A stretch of 64,000 nucleotides of DNA from Neobacillus bataviensis (GTDB lineage Bacteria; Bacillota; Bacilli; Bacillales_B; DSM-18226): positions 442,080 through 506,079 of the forward strand of contig NZ_JAHXYW010000004.1 in NCBI RefSeq assembly GCF_019969725.1, in the 5' to 3' direction. Below are positions 36,160-45,637 of this stretch, one piece after another. The notes beneath the pieces are model-generated. The model did no database searches, was not told where the DNA came from, and saw only the letters and a program-made list of their open reading frames with translations. Position 1 is the first letter of the stretch. Each line of letters starts with the position of its first letter. The position numbers and the translations under genes were made by a program.

Positions 36160-37347
36160 TTGGTAACAATAAGTAGTAATTTATTGTTTATTGCTTTTAT
36201 ACTTTATTTAGTTGCAACGCTTTTTTACGGCGGAGCTATTACCTCTAAAAAGGGGGCAATTGATAAGAAGGGAACTAATCGCTGGGGGAAAATTGCCGTC
36301 TTATTAACAATTATTGGTTTTATATCACAGTTGGGCTATTTTATTACCAGATGGATCGCAGCCGGACACGCACCGGTCAGTAATATGTTTGAGTTTACCA
36401 CTTTCTTTGGAATGGCTTTAGTTGGTGCATTTATAGTTATATATTTTATTTATCGAACAACTTTACTCGGTTTGTTTACAATGCCTGTTGCGATTCTGGT
36501 TATTGCCTATGCAAGCATGTTTCCTAGGGAAATAACCCCATTAATACCGGCATTACAAAGCTACTGGCTTCATATCCATGTAACCACTGCAGCCATTGGC
36601 GAAGCTATTTTAGCCATTAGTTTTGCTGCGGGGTTAATTTATCTGGTTAAGGCAATTGATCAATCGAAAGCATCAAAAAGAACCTTTTGGCTTGAAGTGG
36701 TTATGTTTTCGCTAGTTACAGTGCTAGGCTTTGTCGCAGTTTCCTCGACATTTTCAGGGTTAGGGTATGATGAAAAATTTACCTGGATTGATAAACATGG
36801 AAATGAAGCAAATCTTGAATATACAATGCCCGCCCTTACTGGCCCTCATGAAGGAAAACTATTAACAAAAGAGGGATTTCAGCCCCTGGTAGAAATGCCC
36901 GCTTTCATTAATGCCAAAAAATTAAATACGGTTATATGGTCATTGATGGCAGGCCTTATTCTTTATGGAGTAATTCGGGTTATTTTAAGAAAGCGGATTG
37001 CAGCTGCACTTAAGCCGCTAGTAAAAAATATTAAGCTTGATTTCGTTGATGAAATTAGCTATCGATCAGTACTTATTGGATTCCCGGTGTTTACACTTGG
37101 AGCATTAATCTTTGCAATGATTTGGGCACAAATGGCTTGGTCGAGGTTCTGGGGATGGGATCCAAAAGAAGTATGGGCATTAGTTACGTGGCTTTTCTAT
37201 GCGGCATTTATGCATCTTCGCTTATCGAAGGGATGGCATGGAGAAAAATCAGCGTGGCTTGCCGTAATAGGCTTCGTCATTATTATGTTTAATTTAGTTG
37301 CTGTAAACCTAGTCATCGCCGGTCTGCATTCCTATGCAGGCAGTTAA
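36160..37347 (+). CDS. resC: Cytochrome c biogenesis protein ResC
   Basis: 395 residues, CcsA-type polytopic membrane protein with about eight spans. The tryptophan-rich haem-handling motif [20 protein letters not shown] is intact, with conserved His in [11 protein letters not shown] and [11 protein letters not shown]. ResB and ResC export haem and attach it to apocytochrome c. Start is TTG, 8 bases after AAGGAGG, directly after the resB stop. Confidence 0.93.
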   Translation: MVTISSNLLFIAFILYLVATLFYGGAITSKKGAIDKKGTNRWGKIAVLLTIIGFISQLGYFITRWIAAGHAPVSNMFEFTTFFGMALVGAFIVIYFIYRTTLLGLFTMPVAILVIAYASMFPREITPLIPALQSYWLHIHVTTAAIGEAILAISFAAGLIYLVKAIDQSKASKRTFWLEVVMFSLVTVLGFVAVSSTFSGLGYDEKFTWIDKHGNEANLEYTMPALTGPHEGKLLTKEGFQPLVEMPAFINAKKLNTVIWSLMAGLILYGVIRVILRKRIAAALKPLVKNIKLDFVDEISYRSVLIGFPVFTLGALIFAMIWAQMAWSRFWGWDPKEVWALVTWLFYAAFMHLRLSKGWHGEKSAWLAVIGFVIIMFNLVAVNLVIAGLHSYAGS

Positions 37348-37354
37348 TTGAATC

Positions 37355-37385
37355 AAACCTTCACTTTAAGTGAAGGTTTTTTTTA
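37355..37385 (+). terminator. Terminator after resC
   Basis: AAACCTTCACT with its complement, tight loop, eight T. It separates resABC from resDE; readthrough may still occur. Confidence 0.85.
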
Positions 37386-37420
37386 AAAGCTATGTTTATG
37401 AGAATTTTTGATTTTATAAC

Positions 37421-37549
37421 GCTGTTCATTGGAGCGGAAGGCACGAAGACTCCTGCGGGAGGACGGGGCAGGGGAGACCCCGCAGGCGCTTAAGCGCCGA
37501 GGAGGCTTCCCGGACCGCCCGCGGAAAGCGAAGTGCAGAAATGAACAGA
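37421..37549 (+). repeat. GC-rich structured intergenic repeat, copy 1
   Basis: About 129 bases, bounded by CTGTTCATT and its exact complement AATGAACAG. The inside has a CCTGCGGG/CCCGCAGG stem and a GGCGCTTAAGCGCC hairpin, and CGGGGCAGGGGAGACCCC. Two more copies lie at 48478 and 54514. With the terminator before it, it fills the 350-base resC-resD gap; only AT-rich sequence follows it. Confidence 0.85.
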
Positions 37550-37697
37550 CTTTTTTAATAGGTGTTTAAAAAATCAATAGTATTTTTCAAAAAAACACCT
37601 TTGTCATAATATTGACACTTTTAATAGGCGTAATTACCTGAAAATATAGCAAAAACCATTACCATTTTGTAAAATAAACCTCATGGGGGGATTAATA

Positions 37698-38414
37698 ATG
37701 GATAAAGACGTGAAAATCTTAGTAGTAGATGATGAAGAAAGAATTCGCCGCTTATTAAAAATGTATTTAGAGCGTGAAGATTATACAATTGATGAAGCTG
37801 AAGATGGTAATGAGGCTTTAACCAAAGCAATAGATAATGACTATGATGTCATTCTTCTTGATTTAATGATGCCTGGCAAAGATGGAATTGAAGTATGTCG
37901 GGAGCTTAGGGAGAAAAAGGCAACTCCCGTTATCATGTTAACGGCAAAAGGTGAAGAAGTTAATCGCGTTCAAGGATTTGAAGTAGGTACAGACGATTAT
38001 ATTGTGAAACCTTTCAGCCCTAGGGAAGTTGTCCTGCGTGTAAAAGCTCTTTTGAGAAGATCTTCACAAACTAGCTACCTGCAAACTGAGACAACAACAA
38101 AGGATGTTATTGTGTTTCCACATTTAACAATAGATAATGATGCCCATAGAGTCGCCGCTGATGGCAAAGAGGTAAGCTTGACCCCTAAGGAATATGAATT
38201 ACTATATTTTTTAGCTAAGGCACCAGATAAAGTATTTGATCGTGAGCAGCTATTAAAAGAAGTTTGGCATTATGAATTTTTCGGTGACCTGCGAACCGTT
38301 GATACGCATGTAAAGCGTCTCCGTGAAAAGTTAAACAAAGTGTCTGAACAGGCTGCAAGAATGATCGTTACAGTATGGGGCGTAGGGTATAAATTTGAGG
38401 TAATTAATGAATGA
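37698..38414 (+). CDS. resD: Response regulator ResD
   Basis: 238 residues, OmpR/PhoB class. The receiver has the acidic pair in [10 protein letters not shown], the phosphorylated Asp in [10 protein letters not shown], Thr in MLTAKG and Lys in YIVKPF; the C-terminal winged helix has [13 protein letters not shown] and [16 protein letters not shown]. ResD activates respiration genes under low oxygen. Start at the ATG after GGGGGG; an upstream ATG overlaps that site. Overlaps resE by ATGA. Confidence 0.94.
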   Translation: MDKDVKILVVDDEERIRRLLKMYLEREDYTIDEAEDGNEALTKAIDNDYDVILLDLMMPGKDGIEVCRELREKKATPVIMLTAKGEEVNRVQGFEVGTDDYIVKPFSPREVVLRVKALLRRSSQTSYLQTETTTKDVIVFPHLTIDNDAHRVAADGKEVSLTPKEYELLYFLAKAPDKVFDREQLLKEVWHYEFFGDLRTVDTHVKRLREKLNKVSEQAARMIVTVWGVGYKFEVINE

Positions 38415-40195
38415 CCTTTTTAAGAAGTGTTGTAGGTAAACTTTGGTTTACCATCCTTTTATTAGTATCCTTTGTGCTATTTATTCTAACAGTCATGCTT
38501 TTGGAATACACCCAAAACAATAACATCAAGGTAACAAAAAGTGATTTGACACACACTGCTGAAAAAATTGCCCGAGTTCTCGAAAACCATCCTGGTGAGA
38601 AATTTCCCTTAGGGTTAGAAATATCTTGGGAGATCCTTGATAATGATACCAAAGTGTTAATTGTTAAAAATAATCAAGATATCTATTACTCTCCGAACAC
38701 GGAAATGGGAAAGAAATTATCCGTTTCAGATATTAAAAATGATCCAGAATTGTCTAAAGTATTTAGTAAAAACATTACTGTAGAAAAAATCTCTAACCTT
38801 TCATCAGAAAAGATTAGGAATAATGAAGATGCCAGTTATTCCATTATTGGTGTACCTCTTCATTTGACTGACGATAAAAATGGGGCTGTTTTTATTTATC
38901 AATCCTTGAAAGATATGCAGGAAACATCCCGCTCTACAACAAGATTTATTTTACTTGTCGCAGGTGTTGCGATTATTCTGACAACTATTTTTGCCTTCTT
39001 TTTATCAACCAGAATTACGGCACCATTACGGAAAATGAGAGAGGCAGCCTTTGAAGTGGCGAGAGGAAAGTTTGATACAAAGGTACCGATTCTTACACAT
39101 GATGAAATCGGGGAATTGGCAACTGCCTTTAATCAAATGGGACGACAATTGAAATTCAATATGAATGCCCTTAGTCAGGAAAAGGAACAGCTCTCTAGCA
39201 TATTAAGCAGTATGGCAGATGGAGTAATCACCTTTAATCGGGATGGGACAATATTGATCACCAATCCTCCAGCAGACCGCTTTCTCCAATACTGGTACTA
39301 TGAAAATGGTGAGTTTGGACCTGCTTCGGAGGCCATTCCATCTCAAGTCATGGAGCTTTTTCAAGAGGCAGTAGATACAGAAAAAGAACAGGTCGGGGAA
39401 ATTTCTCTTCAGGGCCGTCATTGGGTAATCCTTGTCAGTCCTTTATACAGCAATCGCTTTATCCGTGGAGCTGTTGCGGTCTTAAGGGATATGACGAAGG
39501 AAAAGCAATTGGAAAAAATGAGAAGAGACTTTATTGCCAATGTTTCACATGAGCTTAGAACCCCCATTTCGATGTTACAGGGATACAGTGAAGCAATTGT
39601 GGATGATATTGCTGAATCCCAAGAAGAGAAAAAAGAAATGGCTAAGGTTATCTATGATGAGTCCCTTCGAATGGGAAGGCTGGTCAATGAACTTCTTGAC
39701 TTGGCTCGAATGGAAGCGGGCCATATCCAATTAACAATCGATGAAATAAATATTTCTTCCTTTATTCATAGGATTATTCATAAATTTCAAGGGCTTGCTA
39801 AAGATAATGAGATTCAATTGCACGCTGACATAGATAATCGAATTTCCGTTGTTTTCTTTGACCCTGACCGGATTGAACAGGTATTGACAAACTTAATTGA
39901 CAATGCCATAAGACACACACCAAAAGGCGGTTCAGTCCGGTTAAACGTAACTTCAGAAGACAAGGGGATACGAATAGAAGTTAAAGATTCAGGTTCAGGG
40001 ATTCCTGAAGAAGATTTACCTTTTGTTTTTGAACGCTTTTATAAGGCCGATAAAGCAAGGACCAGGGGAAGGGCAGGTACTGGACTGGGACTGGCTATAG
40101 CCAAAAATATTATTGATGCCCATCGGGGTCATATTTCTGTTCAAAGCAAGCTCGGACAGGGGACGACATTTTCCTTCCTTCTTCCTCGAAAATAG
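38411..40195 (+). CDS. resE: Sensor histidine kinase ResE
   Basis: 594 residues: membrane span (10-30), extracytoplasmic sensor, second span (about 175-197), HAMP ([19 protein letters not shown]), PAS domain (about 255-360), HisKA with the phosphorylated His in [16 protein letters not shown], and an HATPase domain with [22 protein letters not shown] and GTGLGLAI. It phosphorylates ResD. Overlaps the resD stop, showing coupled translation. Confidence 0.94.
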   Translation: MTFLRSVVGKLWFTILLLVSFVLFILTVMLLEYTQNNNIKVTKSDLTHTAEKIARVLENHPGEKFPLGLEISWEILDNDTKVLIVKNNQDIYYSPNTEMGKKLSVSDIKNDPELSKVFSKNITVEKISNLSSEKIRNNEDASYSIIGVPLHLTDDKNGAVFIYQSLKDMQETSRSTTRFILLVAGVAIILTTIFAFFLSTRITAPLRKMREAAFEVARGKFDTKVPILTHDEIGELATAFNQMGRQLKFNMNALSQEKEQLSSILSSMADGVITFNRDGTILITNPPADRFLQYWYYENGEFGPASEAIPSQVMELFQEAVDTEKEQVGEISLQGRHWVILVSPLYSNRFIRGAVAVLRDMTKEKQLEKMRRDFIANVSHELRTPISMLQGYSEAIVDDIAESQEEKKEMAKVIYDESLRMGRLVNELLDLARMEAGHIQLTIDEINISSFIHRIIHKFQGLAKDNEIQLHADIDNRISVVFFDPDRIEQVLTNLIDNAIRHTPKGGSVRLNVTSEDKGIRIEVKDSGSGIPEEDLPFVFERFYKADKARTRGRAGTGLGLAIAKNIIDAHRGHISVQSKLGQGTTFSFLLPRK

Positions 40196-40247
40196 TAAAA
40201 ACATCAGGTATTTTGCCGATTGTTCTTGATTCACGAGGAACATTATT

Positions 40248-40277
40248 AAAGCTCATCCATTTTGGATGAGCTTTTTT
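40248..40277 (+). terminator. Terminator after resE
   Basis: AAAGCTCATCCA with its complement around TTT, then TTTTTT. Confidence 0.9.
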
Positions 40278-40341
40278 GACTCCGTTAAGTGCTTCCAATA
40301 AATACCTTCCTTTTTACCTAAAAAAAGTCTATATTTATAGG

Positions 40342-40368
40342 TGAAACCTTTTATACATAAATATCGAC
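40342..40368 (+). promoter_or_regulatory. ECF (sigma-X-like) promoter of sigX-rsiX
   Basis: TGAAAC, exactly 17 bases, CGAC. This fits the sigma-X consensus TGTAAC-N17-CGWC with one -35 change and implies autoregulation. Confidence 0.7.
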
Positions 40369-40396
40369 TAATATAAATGAACGGGGAGGGGAATTG

Positions 40397-40948
40397 ATGG
40401 ACTCCGTTTTCGATGAACTTTATCAAAAATATCATCATGACGTTTTTCAATTTCTATTTTATATGGTTAGAAACAAAGAACATGCAGAGGATCTTGTCCA
40501 GGAAGTTTATATAAGAGTTTTTAAGTCCTATAATCGTTTTGAGGGGAAAAGCAGTGAAAAGACCTGGCTTTTTTCTATTGCTCGTAATGTGGCAATAGAC
40601 TTTTTTCGCAAGCAAAAGGGATGGAAGGAAAGAATTTTCGAAAAATTCGATTGGTCATCCAACCAAGTTAAGGATGATTATCCAATTCCAGAAGAGTTAA
40701 CCGTTCAAAAGGAAGAGATTAAATGGATATATAAATGCTTAGAATTTTGCACGATGGATCAACGGGCGGTAATCATTTTACGATATTTAAATGATTTATC
40801 CATTGCTGAAACAGCAAAAACATTAGGATGGACAGAAAGTAAAGTAAAAACAACACAGCATCGATCCTTGAAAGTTTTAAAGAAGCACATGGAAATGTTT
40901 TATGAAAAGGAGGGATTAACTAGTGAGAAAGTCAGAGTGGAGCGATAA
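40397..40948 (+). CDS. sigX: ECF sigma factor SigX
   Basis: 183 residues, group 4 sigma with only regions 2 and 4. Region 2 has EHAEDLVQEVYIRVFKSYNRF and KTWLFSIARNVAIDFFRK; region 4 has LNDLSIAETAKTLGWTESKVK. SigX controls cell-envelope charge and cationic peptide resistance in B. subtilis. The ATG after GGGGAGGGG was chosen. It overlaps rsiX by 26 bases and lies beside resE as in B. subtilis. Confidence 0.9.
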   Translation: MDSVFDELYQKYHHDVFQFLFYMVRNKEHAEDLVQEVYIRVFKSYNRFEGKSSEKTWLFSIARNVAIDFFRKQKGWKERIFEKFDWSSNQVKDDYPIPEELTVQKEEIKWIYKCLEFCTMDQRAVIILRYLNDLSIAETAKTLGWTESKVKTTQHRSLKVLKKHMEMFYEKEGLTSEKVRVER

Positions 40949-42104
40949 ACAGCTCGAGGAACTAATAAGGCAAATGCCTAAAATACAAGATCATCGCGAT
41001 CCTCGTGACATTTACCAGAATCTTTCTATAAAAAAGCGCAAATTGATACCCTGGTTATTACCAGGAATCGCAACTGCAGCGGCCGTGCTTCTTTTTCTTA
41101 TTTTAGTTCCTAACTTAATGGATCGAACAAATAATTCCTTTAATCAAGCCCAAGAAAAAAAATCCTTGGAGCAAACCACAGCTAATAAAGATGCCGGAAT
41201 TGCCATGGATAAGGAGGAAGCAACCTCAAAGGAGGGGGCAAACTCCGGTACCAAAGAGGTAAAACTGTTACGAACTGAAAGTGTGAAATCTGCGATTTAT
41301 GATGATGAAGTGGGAAATGGCAAGGTGTTAACCTATTGGATACCTGACCAACAAGCACAGATTCTTATTCCTGTTTCTACTATTGTTTCAGACACAGGCA
41401 ACAAATCCTGGTTGACTGTTTTTGCAGAAAATATGGCTTCTCTAAAAGAAGAAGAATGGGGATTAAGTGATTTCTACCCGCTAAATGCGACATTGGAGCT
41501 AGACAAAAATAATAATAGCGTTATTGTTGATGTCCCTTCAAACCATTTATACGGACAAGGATCGACCAATGAAACGAGCTTTATAAATGTATTACAAAAA
41601 GATATAGCATCAAATAGTAACCTTAGAAAGATAGAGTTCAAAACAAATGGAGAACCAGGTATAGAATTAGGTAATTACGGAACCAAGCAAGAACAAAATA
41701 TTGTAATCGATAAAAATCATGCTTTTTTGTTTTATTATCCTGCAGGCAGTAAATTACCCTACTTAACTCCAACTAATAATACTTATAAAGATTTTGGAAC
41801 TGCTTTAGAGGCAATGAGGGCCGATCAACCTGAAAATGGTTTAAAAAGTTCGCTGTCGCCATCATTACAGATTTATGATGTGACCATTTCGGACAAAACT
41901 TTATCTCTCTCTCTTAAGGACGATTCTACGTTAAAAGATAATCAACTGACATTATATTCATTTGAGGCTTTGATGTTAACCGCTAAGGAGTTTGGAGTTG
42001 AAAAAATTATTGTTAAGAATTCCCCGTTAACACATATAGGGCCCTTTGATTTATCAAAGGAAAATAAAGTGCCAATTGCTCCAAATTTACGCAATATCCA
42101 ATAA
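40923..42104 (+). CDS. rsiX: Anti-sigma-X factor RsiX
   Basis: 393 residues. The N-terminal cytosolic part (about 1-37) should bind SigX; one membrane span covers about 39-60; a large outer domain follows a Lys/Glu/Thr-rich linker. The C-terminal half resembles the GerMN-like sporulation/germination domain, and ends PNLRNIQ. Start GTG follows AAAGGAGG and lies inside sigX. Identification rests on position and topology more than on strong motifs. Confidence 0.82.
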   Translation: MRKSEWSDKQLEELIRQMPKIQDHRDPRDIYQNLSIKKRKLIPWLLPGIATAAAVLLFLILVPNLMDRTNNSFNQAQEKKSLEQTTANKDAGIAMDKEEATSKEGANSGTKEVKLLRTESVKSAIYDDEVGNGKVLTYWIPDQQAQILIPVSTIVSDTGNKSWLTVFAENMASLKEEEWGLSDFYPLNATLELDKNNNSVIVDVPSNHLYGQGSTNETSFINVLQKDIASNSNLRKIEFKTNGEPGIELGNYGTKQEQNIVIDKNHAFLFYYPAGSKLPYLTPTNNTYKDFGTALEAMRADQPENGLKSSLSPSLQIYDVTISDKTLSLSLKDDSTLKDNQLTLYSFEALMLTAKEFGVEKIIVKNSPLTHIGPFDLSKENKVPIAPNLRNIQ

Positions 42105-42110
42105 ATTGCT

Positions 42111-42139
42111 AATCAACCTAAATTGGGTTGATTTTTTTT
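42111..42139 (+). terminator. Terminator after rsiX
   Basis: AATCAACC with its complement around TAAATTG, then eight T. Confidence 0.85.
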
Positions 42140-42279
42140 ATTTATGCATAAAATAGTGGATGTCTCCAAATTATAACAAGTATGCTCAGGGTCATTATCT
42201 CTTTAGTTTCAGTTCTAAACTCGAAACTGGAAACATATGGTGGACTTGAGTAGAAGATTTAAGGAGGAAAAGGATTAGA

Positions 42280-43032
42280 ATGCGTGACTACATAAAGCGG
42301 TTTTTGATTGCCATTATTATGGCACTTTGTGTCAGTTTATTGTTTTTAGGTGGGAAACATTCACAAGCTGCGAGTTTGGACGAAATGAAGGAATTACAGG
42401 AACATTGGATTTGGCCCGCAGATGGTGTCATTTCTGATACATATGGAACAAGGCAGGGAAAACATAAAGGAATAGATATAGCTGGGAAAATGAATACGCC
42501 CGTATTGGCGGTTGATAACGGAATTGTCATCAAATCATATTTTTCCAATACATACGGAAATGTCGTGTTTATTAAACATCCAAGTAAGGTTGTTACTGTT
42601 TATGCACATTTAACTAGACGTAACGTTTATGTTGGCCAAAATATAAAACAAGGTGACGTGGTTGGAAAAATGGGGAAAACTGGACAAGCTACTGGAACTC
42701 ACCTCCATTTTGAAACACATGAATTAGAATGGCGATATGATAAGAAATTTGCTATCGACCCTGAAATGCTTTTAGGAAAAGCAAATGTAGGTGAGTTTGT
42801 ACAAGGCGGAGTTGCCACTAGCGGATATAATGTCCTTGAAGCAAGCTCACATGTCAAAAGTTCAACTAAAGACCGTTCAATACAAGCAAAAACTAATAAA
42901 TATGTCGTTCGACAAGGAGATACCCTTTACGCGATATCAAAAAAAAGAAATATGTCCGTAAAGAAGTTAAAGGATATCAATCATTTGCATTCCGATGTAA
43001 TTAAACCGAAACAAATATTGCTTATCGAATAA
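42280..43032 (+). CDS. M23 peptidase with C-terminal LysM domain
   Basis: 250 residues. Signal peptide (1-31, ending SQAASLDE), LytM/M23 zinc endopeptidase domain with zinc ligands in HKGIDIAG and HLHFETHE (about residues 63-155), a Ser/Lys-rich linker, and one LysM domain at the C-terminus (YVVRQGDTLYAISKKRNMS). All catalytic histidines are present, so it should cut peptidoglycan cross-bridges and bind the wall. TAAGGAGG precedes the ATG. It lies alone between rsiX and ribU. Confidence 0.85.
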   Translation: MRDYIKRFLIAIIMALCVSLLFLGGKHSQAASLDEMKELQEHWIWPADGVISDTYGTRQGKHKGIDIAGKMNTPVLAVDNGIVIKSYFSNTYGNVVFIKHPSKVVTVYAHLTRRNVYVGQNIKQGDVVGKMGKTGQATGTHLHFETHELEWRYDKKFAIDPEMLLGKANVGEFVQGGVATSGYNVLEASSHVKSSTKDRSIQAKTNKYVVRQGDTLYAISKKRNMSVKKLKDINHLHSDVIKPKQILLIE

Positions 43033-43044
43033 AGGAGAACATGG

Positions 43045-43080
43045 CCCGTGAACGATATCGTTGCGGGTTTCATTCTTTTT
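43045..43080 (+). terminator. Possible terminator after the M23 peptidase gene
   Basis: CCCG/CGGG around the palindrome ACGATATCGT, then TTTCATTCTTTTT. Confidence 0.5.
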
Positions 43081-43082
43081 AC

Positions 43083-43111
43083 TTAACAAATTACCATTTC
43101 TCAAGTATAAT
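43083..43111 (+). promoter_or_regulatory. Sigma-A promoter of the FMN riboswitch
   Basis: TTAACA, 17-base spacer, TATAAT, about 25 bases upstream of the aptamer. Confidence 0.7.
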
Positions 43112-43132
43112 AATTTTATAATTTCATATCGA

Positions 43133-43264
43133 TCTATCTTCGGGGCAGGGTGAAATTCCCGATCGGCGGTATTAGAGATTACTCTTAAGCCCGCGAGCCT
43201 TTTAGGCAGGATTTGGTGCGATTCCAAGGCCGACAGTATAGTCTGGATGGGAGAAGATGGAGGT
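43133..43264 (+). ncRNA. FMN riboswitch (RFN element)
   Basis: The conserved aptamer blocks are present in order: TCTTCGGGGCAGGGTGAAATT, CCCGATCGGCGGTATTAGAG, AGCCCGCGAGCC, TTGGTGCGATTCC, AAGGCCGACAGTATAGTCTG and GATGGGAGAAGATGGAGG. It precedes a terminator hairpin and the riboflavin transporter gene, so FMN binding should cause premature termination. Confidence 0.95.
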
Positions 43265-43321
43265 TCTGCAAGCGTTCAAAAAATAATGGTATTACGAACG
43301 TTTATTAAGTATGCCTTTGTA

Positions 43322-43356
43322 CTCCCTCAAGTGTATTTTACTTGGGGGTTTTTTAT
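43322..43356 (+). terminator. Riboswitch expression-platform terminator
   Basis: CCCTCAAGT pairs with ACTTGGGGG (one G-T), loop GTATTTT, then TTTTTTATTT. It is 58 bases after the aptamer. Confidence 0.85.
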
Positions 43357-43421
43357 TTACAGGGCGTCTATATGCTGAACCTCTCTTCCTAAGGTGATGG
43401 ATCAAAAAAGGAGAGAGGAAG

Positions 43422-43997
43422 ATGAATAAAATGAAGAAAACGAATGTAAAGGCCATGGTTTCAATTGCAATGCTCAGCAGTATTGCCTATCTATTAATGC
43501 TATTAAACTTTCCGCTGCCGTTTTTCCAAAATTTCTTATTAGTTGATTTCAGTGACATCCCAGCGTTAATTGCAGCATTAATTTTTGGGCCTATTGCAGG
43601 AATTGTTGTTGAATTTATCAAAGTTGTACTCAATTATTTCGCAACCGGAAGTCCAACAGGAATACCAGTTGGTCATATAGCTAATTTTCTCGCGGGTATC
43701 TCATTTGTATTGCCAACCTATTATTTATATACCAAAATGAAAACACGAAAGGGAATGACCATTGCATTAGTACTAGGTACAATTACGATGGCCGTGATCA
43801 TGAGTATTGCCAATTACTTTGTCATTCTTCCAGCATATACAGCCCTATTGAAATATCCTGACATGCGTAACATAGTTGTACCTGCAATCCTTCCATTTAA
43901 TATTATTAAAGGTGTGTTGATGTCATCCATCTTTATGTTATTATTCATACGACTGCAAACATGGATAAATAAATTATCCGTAATAAAAAGTGTATAA
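43422..43997 (+). CDS. ribU: Riboflavin transporter, ECF S component
   Basis: 191 residues, about six membrane spans, RibU/FmnP family. The N-terminal MVSIAMLSSIAYLLMLLNFPLP and the motif VDFSDIPALIAALIFGPIAGIVVEFIKV form the riboflavin site and the coupling surface for the EcfAA'T energiser. It imports riboflavin. GGAGAGAGGAAG precedes the ATG. Control by the FMN riboswitch is certain from position. The biosynthetic rib operon is not seen in this window. Confidence 0.93.
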   Translation: MNKMKKTNVKAMVSIAMLSSIAYLLMLLNFPLPFFQNFLLVDFSDIPALIAALIFGPIAGIVVEFIKVVLNYFATGSPTGIPVGHIANFLAGISFVLPTYYLYTKMKTRKGMTIALVLGTITMAVIMSIANYFVILPAYTALLKYPDMRNIVVPAILPFNIIKGVLMSSIFMLLFIRLQTWINKLSVIKSV

Positions 43998-44001
43998 TAT
44001 G

Positions 44002-44034
44002 AAAAGGGCACTTCAAATATGAAGTGTCTTTTTC
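44002..44034 (+). terminator. Terminator after ribU
   Basis: GGCACTTC pairs with GAAGTGTC around AAATAT, then TTTTT. Confidence 0.75.
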
Positions 44035-44045
44035 ATATTCCAAAA

Positions 44046-44077
44046 TGAAAAACCCTCTTCAAATTCAGAAGAGGGTT
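44046..44077 (-). terminator. Terminator of fer
   Basis: AACCCTCTTC with its complement; on the minus strand TTTTTC follows. Confidence 0.85.
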
Positions 44078-44108
44078 AGCAGCTTAACAATATTTTATTG
44101 ACAAAATA

Positions 44109-44483
<375 letters not shown>

Positions 44484-44602
44484 TTAATTTGTTTATGTTA
44501 CTTTAACATAATTTTGAACAACAAGTCCTGTCATTTCATGTTAAAATAAGATAGAAAAAATGGGTAATTTGTCGATAACGTCAGAAAAGTGTGGGGCCCT
44601 TG

Positions 44603-45637
44603 ATGAAACAAATTGAATCGATTCTTCTATATTGTTTAAAGAAATTAAATAGAGAAAGGACGATTTATTCCATCTATCACCTATTAAATGGAAAAAAATC
44701 ATCCCAAACGATTCAGGATGCACATTTATTTTCACTGAAGCATTTATTTGGGATTTACGATACGCTAACTCGAGAATCCTTCGAAGATATCATTCACAAT
44801 ATGGTTGAAAAAAAGTGGATTAACAATTGTGGGAAGCGATTCGTCCTTACACCAGAAGGTGAAGTAAATTTATATGAAAGCAAGATACCTAGCTTTCTGA
44901 ATGGGTGGAATTATCACCCATTTACAATGAATTTTTGGGAAAGATTATCGTTGTTAGTTCAGGTAGCTTCGAATTTTGTAAACCACGAAAACCAATATAT
45001 CCCCATTCAAAAAAACAAAGATGTTCATTTTTGGTTGAAAACAATATTAAAGGAAATCCAAGTAGCCAGACTGGAAATGGGAAGCATGCTTTATTCCGAG
45101 CTGGTAGATAGCTTTAAAGAAGCAAAAAATGCCGATCCATCTGTCTTAATCTTCCGATTAACAGGGTATCAACAAATTGGGTTAACTCCTGAGCAGACAG
45201 CTAAAAGGCTCAATATGGATATTCACGATTATCATATTGAATTTATCAATATTATCCATTACTTGCTGCAAAAGATTAATCGGGAACCAAAGAACTTTCC
45301 ATTATTATCGCTGCTTATTAGGGATTTAAAGCAAAATAATGAATTAACAATTTCATCCAGGAAAACATGGACCCTATTAAATCAAGGGTATTCCCTTGAA
45401 ATGATTGCAGACATAAGACATTTAAAATTAAGTACAATTGAGGACCACTTTGTAGAATTTGCACTACATATTAATGATTTTTCAATTGATGACTATGTTG
45501 AAAAAAATCTGCAGGAGACAATTCTGGAAATTTCACGGCAAATTAATTCGCGGCAGCTTAAATTTATCAGGGACAAAGTGAAAACGGCCAGTTACTTTCA
45601 AATAAGATTAGTGTTGGCGAAGTATGGTGAGCGATGA
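44603..45637 (+). CDS. ypbB: YpbB, helix-turn-helix protein
   Basis: About 344 residues, cytosolic. The N-terminus (QIESILLYCLKKLNRERTI, then GKKSSQTIQDAHLF) matches YpbB, and the C-terminal 90 residues (MIADIRHLKLSTIEDHFVEFALH) form the helix-turn-helix domain also found at the end of RecQ proteins. It overlaps recS by 4 bases. Co-occurrence suggests it aids the helicase; the role is not known. A GTG start four codons upstream is possible. Confidence 0.8.
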   Translation: MKQIESILLYCLKKLNRERTIYSIYHLLNGKKSSQTIQDAHLFSLKHLFGIYDTLTRESFEDIIHNMVEKKWINNCGKRFVLTPEGEVNLYESKIPSFLNGWNYHPFTMNFWERLSLLVQVASNFVNHENQYIPIQKNKDVHFWLKTILKEIQVARLEMGSMLYSELVDSFKEAKNADPSVLIFRLTGYQQIGLTPEQTAKRLNMDIHDYHIEFINIIHYLLQKINREPKNFPLLSLLIRDLKQNNELTISSRKTWTLLNQGYSLEMIADIRHLKLSTIEDHFVEFALHINDFSIDDYVEKNLQETILEISRQINSRQLKFIRDKVKTASYFQIRLVLAKYGER

